From NCBI GenBank assembly GCA_903905685.1, contig CAIVHI010000173.1, forward strand, positions 1 to 7,956: 7,956 nt of DNA, read 5' to 3'. Made by a program: the position numbers and the translations under genes. Under the pieces are notes generated by a model. It did no database searches and was not told the DNA's origin. It was given only the letters and a program-made list of their open reading frames with translations. The stretch is from an uncultured Bacteroidota bacterium (GTDB taxonomy: Bacteria; Bacteroidota; Bacteroidia; Chitinophagales; Chitinophagaceae). Below, piece by piece: positions 5,867-7,956 of this stretch. Numbering within the stretch: position 1 is the first letter of the stretch; each line of letters begins with the position of its first letter.

Positions 5867-7956
5867 TTAAGGGTGAACCAATGGCAATTTAAGGATAAAT
5901 TCCGTTCCTACACCGAGCTCTGAATTTACATTAATCAGGCCTTGATGTTTAATCATAGTGGTATATACAATGGAAAGCCCCAAACCGGTGCCTTCGCCAA
6001 CTTCTTTGGTGGTGAAAAAAGGTTCGAATAGCCGCTTTTTGGTTGCATCATCCATCCCTATGCCGTTGTCGCCAATGGTTACATAGGCAAATTGCCCGTC
6101 CGTCCGGGTTTTTATCGTCACCATGCCACCCCGTGCGTCTCCAAATTTCTTCCTTACGGCATAAATCGCATTGGAGATGATGTTGAGGAACACCTGATTG
6201 AGTTTGCCGGGGTAACAATCGATGTCAGGCAATTCCGCATAGTCCTTCACGACCTCAATAGTGCCATTCAGCAGGTTGTTCACGATGATAAGTGTGGAGT
6301 CCAAACCTTGGTTCAGACTGGCTTTTTTCAAGTCGTCTTCATCGAGGCGGGTGAAAACCCGCAAGCCTTTAACAATCTCTGCGGTACGCGAAGCACCCTC
6401 GGAAATACCCGCCAGCAACAGGTCTATTTCCTCCTGAACGTATTCGTATTCCATATCCGCCTTCAACCGTTCCATCTCCAACCGCTTTTCGTCTTTGTTC
6501 CCGTCAGACAGCGCTACCGACTCGATAGAGCCGATGGCCGCTACCAGCATCTGGATGTCCCGCTTCAGGGGTTTAATATTCGAAATCACGAAGTTAATGG
6601 GATTATTAATTTCATGGGCAATTCCGGCTGTAAGCTGGCCAAGAGATGCCATTTCTTCCGACTCGACGAGTTGCGATTCGGCTTCCTTCAAATCCACAAG
6701 TGTTTGGTTCAGTTCATCTACCACTACTTTCAACTCTGCGGTGCGCTCGTTCACTTTTTGGTCCAAAATGATGTTCTGCTCGCTGATGATGCGCACGTTT
6801 TCCTGCAAAGCCGCTTGCGCCTGCAATTGCGACTCTTCCCGTTCCTTACGGTAGGTATTGATTTTGTCGGCAAGTGCGAAAGACAGCAACGACACCTCGA
6901 AGCCCGAACCGATGAGGATGGAATTGCTGGTCAAGTTGTTGAACGGCAGCACGCCCGCATCTTTAAGGATGTAGACCACAACGCTTGTCAGAAAAAACGA
7001 CCAGGAGATATTGAAGAACTTGGCCGGCTTGTATCCTTTCCGGTATACGCGGATGCCTGCCGTCATGATGGTGATGGCCACAACCGAGGCCAACCCCTGC
7101 AGCAATTGTTGCGCCACTATGAGATGTCCCGATACGTTGATGCCAATACATACCAAGTACAACACCAACAACACTTTCAGGAAGCTGTCTATCCATGGTG
7201 TGTATTTTTTGACATTCAAAAAATTGAACACGAAGAAAATGGAGAAAACACCGGAAAGTGCAATGGCGATGTTGGGGGCCTGCTCGGTAATTTCGAAGCT
7301 TTGTGGCCAGAAATATTTAGATGCATACCCCTTAAGGCAGGCCTGCAAGATGCCTATCGACATGATGTACATCACGTAAAACAGGTAGTTCGAATCGCGG
7401 ACGGTGAAGTAGATAAAGATGTTGTAGAACACCATGACCAAGATGATGCCGAAGTAGATACCGAAAAACAACTGGTCTTTGTTGATGGCTTCCATGACCC
7501 GCATCATGGTATCGGCATACAGTGGCAAATTGAGCACGTTGCTGCCCGACACTTTCAGGTAATAGGTTCGTGGAGTATCGGTGGCGAACTTGACTCGGAA
7601 TACCGGATACTGGCTTTGGAAAATCCGGTCTTTATAGGGCGTTGCCGTGCCCGACTTTTGGGAATCGACGCCAAAGGGGGTTACACAATACAGGGTGGCA
7701 TTGGTTACCGTACCATTGGCAATTTCCAAAAAACCTTTGTTCAAATTATTGGTACCGTCGAAGCGCAGTTTCGCCCAAAACACCGATGGACTCAGCCCAA
7801 AATTGGGGGTACTGCCCTCAATAGGCGTAAATTTTTTTGAACCCAAATCCTGAACCCTCATTTGCCCGGACGGGTCTTCCAGAACTTCAACTATGGTGCG
7901 CACGGTGCCGGCATCGTATGCAGAGGCCTTGCCCGCCGACCACAAAAAGCCCGCCA
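5867..7956 (-). CDS. 7TMR-DISM sensor histidine kinase, N-terminus beyond the window
   Basis: The reading frame is open to the window edge. The first visible residues, AGFLWSAGKASA then YDAG, look like the end of a signal peptide with an ASA cleavage site, so the true start lies upstream. Numbering from the codon at 7945: an extracytoplasmic beta-rich domain of the 7TMR-DISMED2 type (about 15-150) and seven membrane helices (about 158-182, 186-205, 224-244, 255-272, 276-297, 309-327, 339-358). Next come a long coiled coil (about 365-430), HisKA with H444 in AHEINNP, and HATPase_c with an N box (N588 to N592), GDNGIGM (D626), FEPFFTT and GEGTGLGLS. It is therefore a complete inner-membrane kinase. 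DISMED2 domains are predicted to bind carbohydrate or similar ligands; the ligand here is unknown. An insert rich in charged residues (about 478-505) lies between the HisKA helices, a known variation in this kinase type. The next gene starts 1 base after the stop. Confidence 0.94.
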   Translation of the reverse strand, partial: AGFLWSAGKASAYDAGTVRTIVEVLEDPSGQMRVQDLGSKKFTPIEGSTPNFGLSPSVFWAKLRFDGTNNLNKGFLEIANGTVTNATLYCVTPFGVDSQKSGTATPYKDRIFQSQYPVFRVKFATDTPRTYYLKVSGSNVLNLPLYADTMMRVMEAINKDQLFFGIYFGIILVMVFYNIFIYFTVRDSNYLFYVMYIMSIGILQACLKGYASKYFWPQSFEITEQAPNIAIALSGVFSIFFVFNFLNVKKYTPWIDSFLKVLLVLYLVCIGINVSGHLIVAQQLLQGLASVVAITIMTAGIRVYRKGYKPAKFFNISWSFFLTSVVVYILKDAGVLPFNNLTSNSILIGSGFEVSLLSFALADKINTYRKEREESQLQAQAALQENVRIISEQNIILDQKVNERTAELKVVVDELNQTLVDLKEAESQLVESEEMASLGQLTAGIAHEINNPINFVISNIKPLKRDIQMLVAAIGSIESVALSDGNKDEKRLEMERLKADMEYEYVQEEIDLLLAGISEGASRTAEIVKGLRVFTRLDEDDLKKASLNQGLDSTLIIVNNLLNGTIEVVKDYAELPDIDCYPGKLNQVFLNIISNAIYAVRKKFGDARGGMVTIKTRTDGQFAYVTIGDNGIGMDDATKKRLFEPFFTTKEVGEGTGLGLSIVYTTMIKHQGLINVNSELGVGTEFILKLPLVHP

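Noticed and set aside
6092..7840. Plus-strand open frame of 582 codons opposite the 7TM kinase
   Set aside because: It is antisense to a clearly conserved kinase and has biased, motif-free composition. No promoter or partner gene supports it.

Overview
The window looks like a chromosomal stretch of a Bacteroidota bacterium, probably near the Chitinophagales. The evidence is a TTTG / TAnnTTTG-type promoter (the Bacteroidota consensus) in front of a tRNA gene, gene starts without clear Shine-Dalgarno sequences, and protein types typical of that phylum: a 7TMR-DISM histidine kinase, a stand-alone receiver, and a Bacteroidota-style HMG-CoA lyase. The family-level placement is an inference from protein style, not from a search. 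Every gene I can support lies on the minus strand, so transcription runs from position 7956 towards position 1.

Right part (7956 to 4349): a compact three-gene two-component module. A 7TM sensor histidine kinase, whose N-terminus runs off the window, is followed after 1 base by a soluble receiver-kinase hybrid. That gene overlaps a stand-alone receiver gene by 4 bases (ATGA). None of the three carries a DNA-binding or enzymatic output domain, so the output must act through protein contacts or lie elsewhere. A weak hairpin plus T-tract at 4301-4339 may end this transcript.

Middle and left part (4279 to 177): a run of metabolic and envelope genes. In order of transcription these are HMG-CoA lyase, panB (pantothenate and hence CoA synthesis), yggS (PLP homeostasis) and a multi-pass GT-C type glycosyltransferase that starts inside the end of yggS. 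A 111-base gap between the lyase and panB holds a perfect short palindrome that resembles dispersed REP-type elements.

Left edge (144 to 1): a promoter and a tRNA-Glu(UUC) gene whose last three paired or discriminator bases and any CCA fall outside the window.

There is no gene-free stretch longer than 111 bases. I see no insertion sequence, CRISPR array, phage gene or integration scar. The window is mostly ordinary conserved sequence. The points most worth a second look are the output-less signalling module, the altered active-site surroundings of the HMG-CoA lyase, and the intergenic palindrome.
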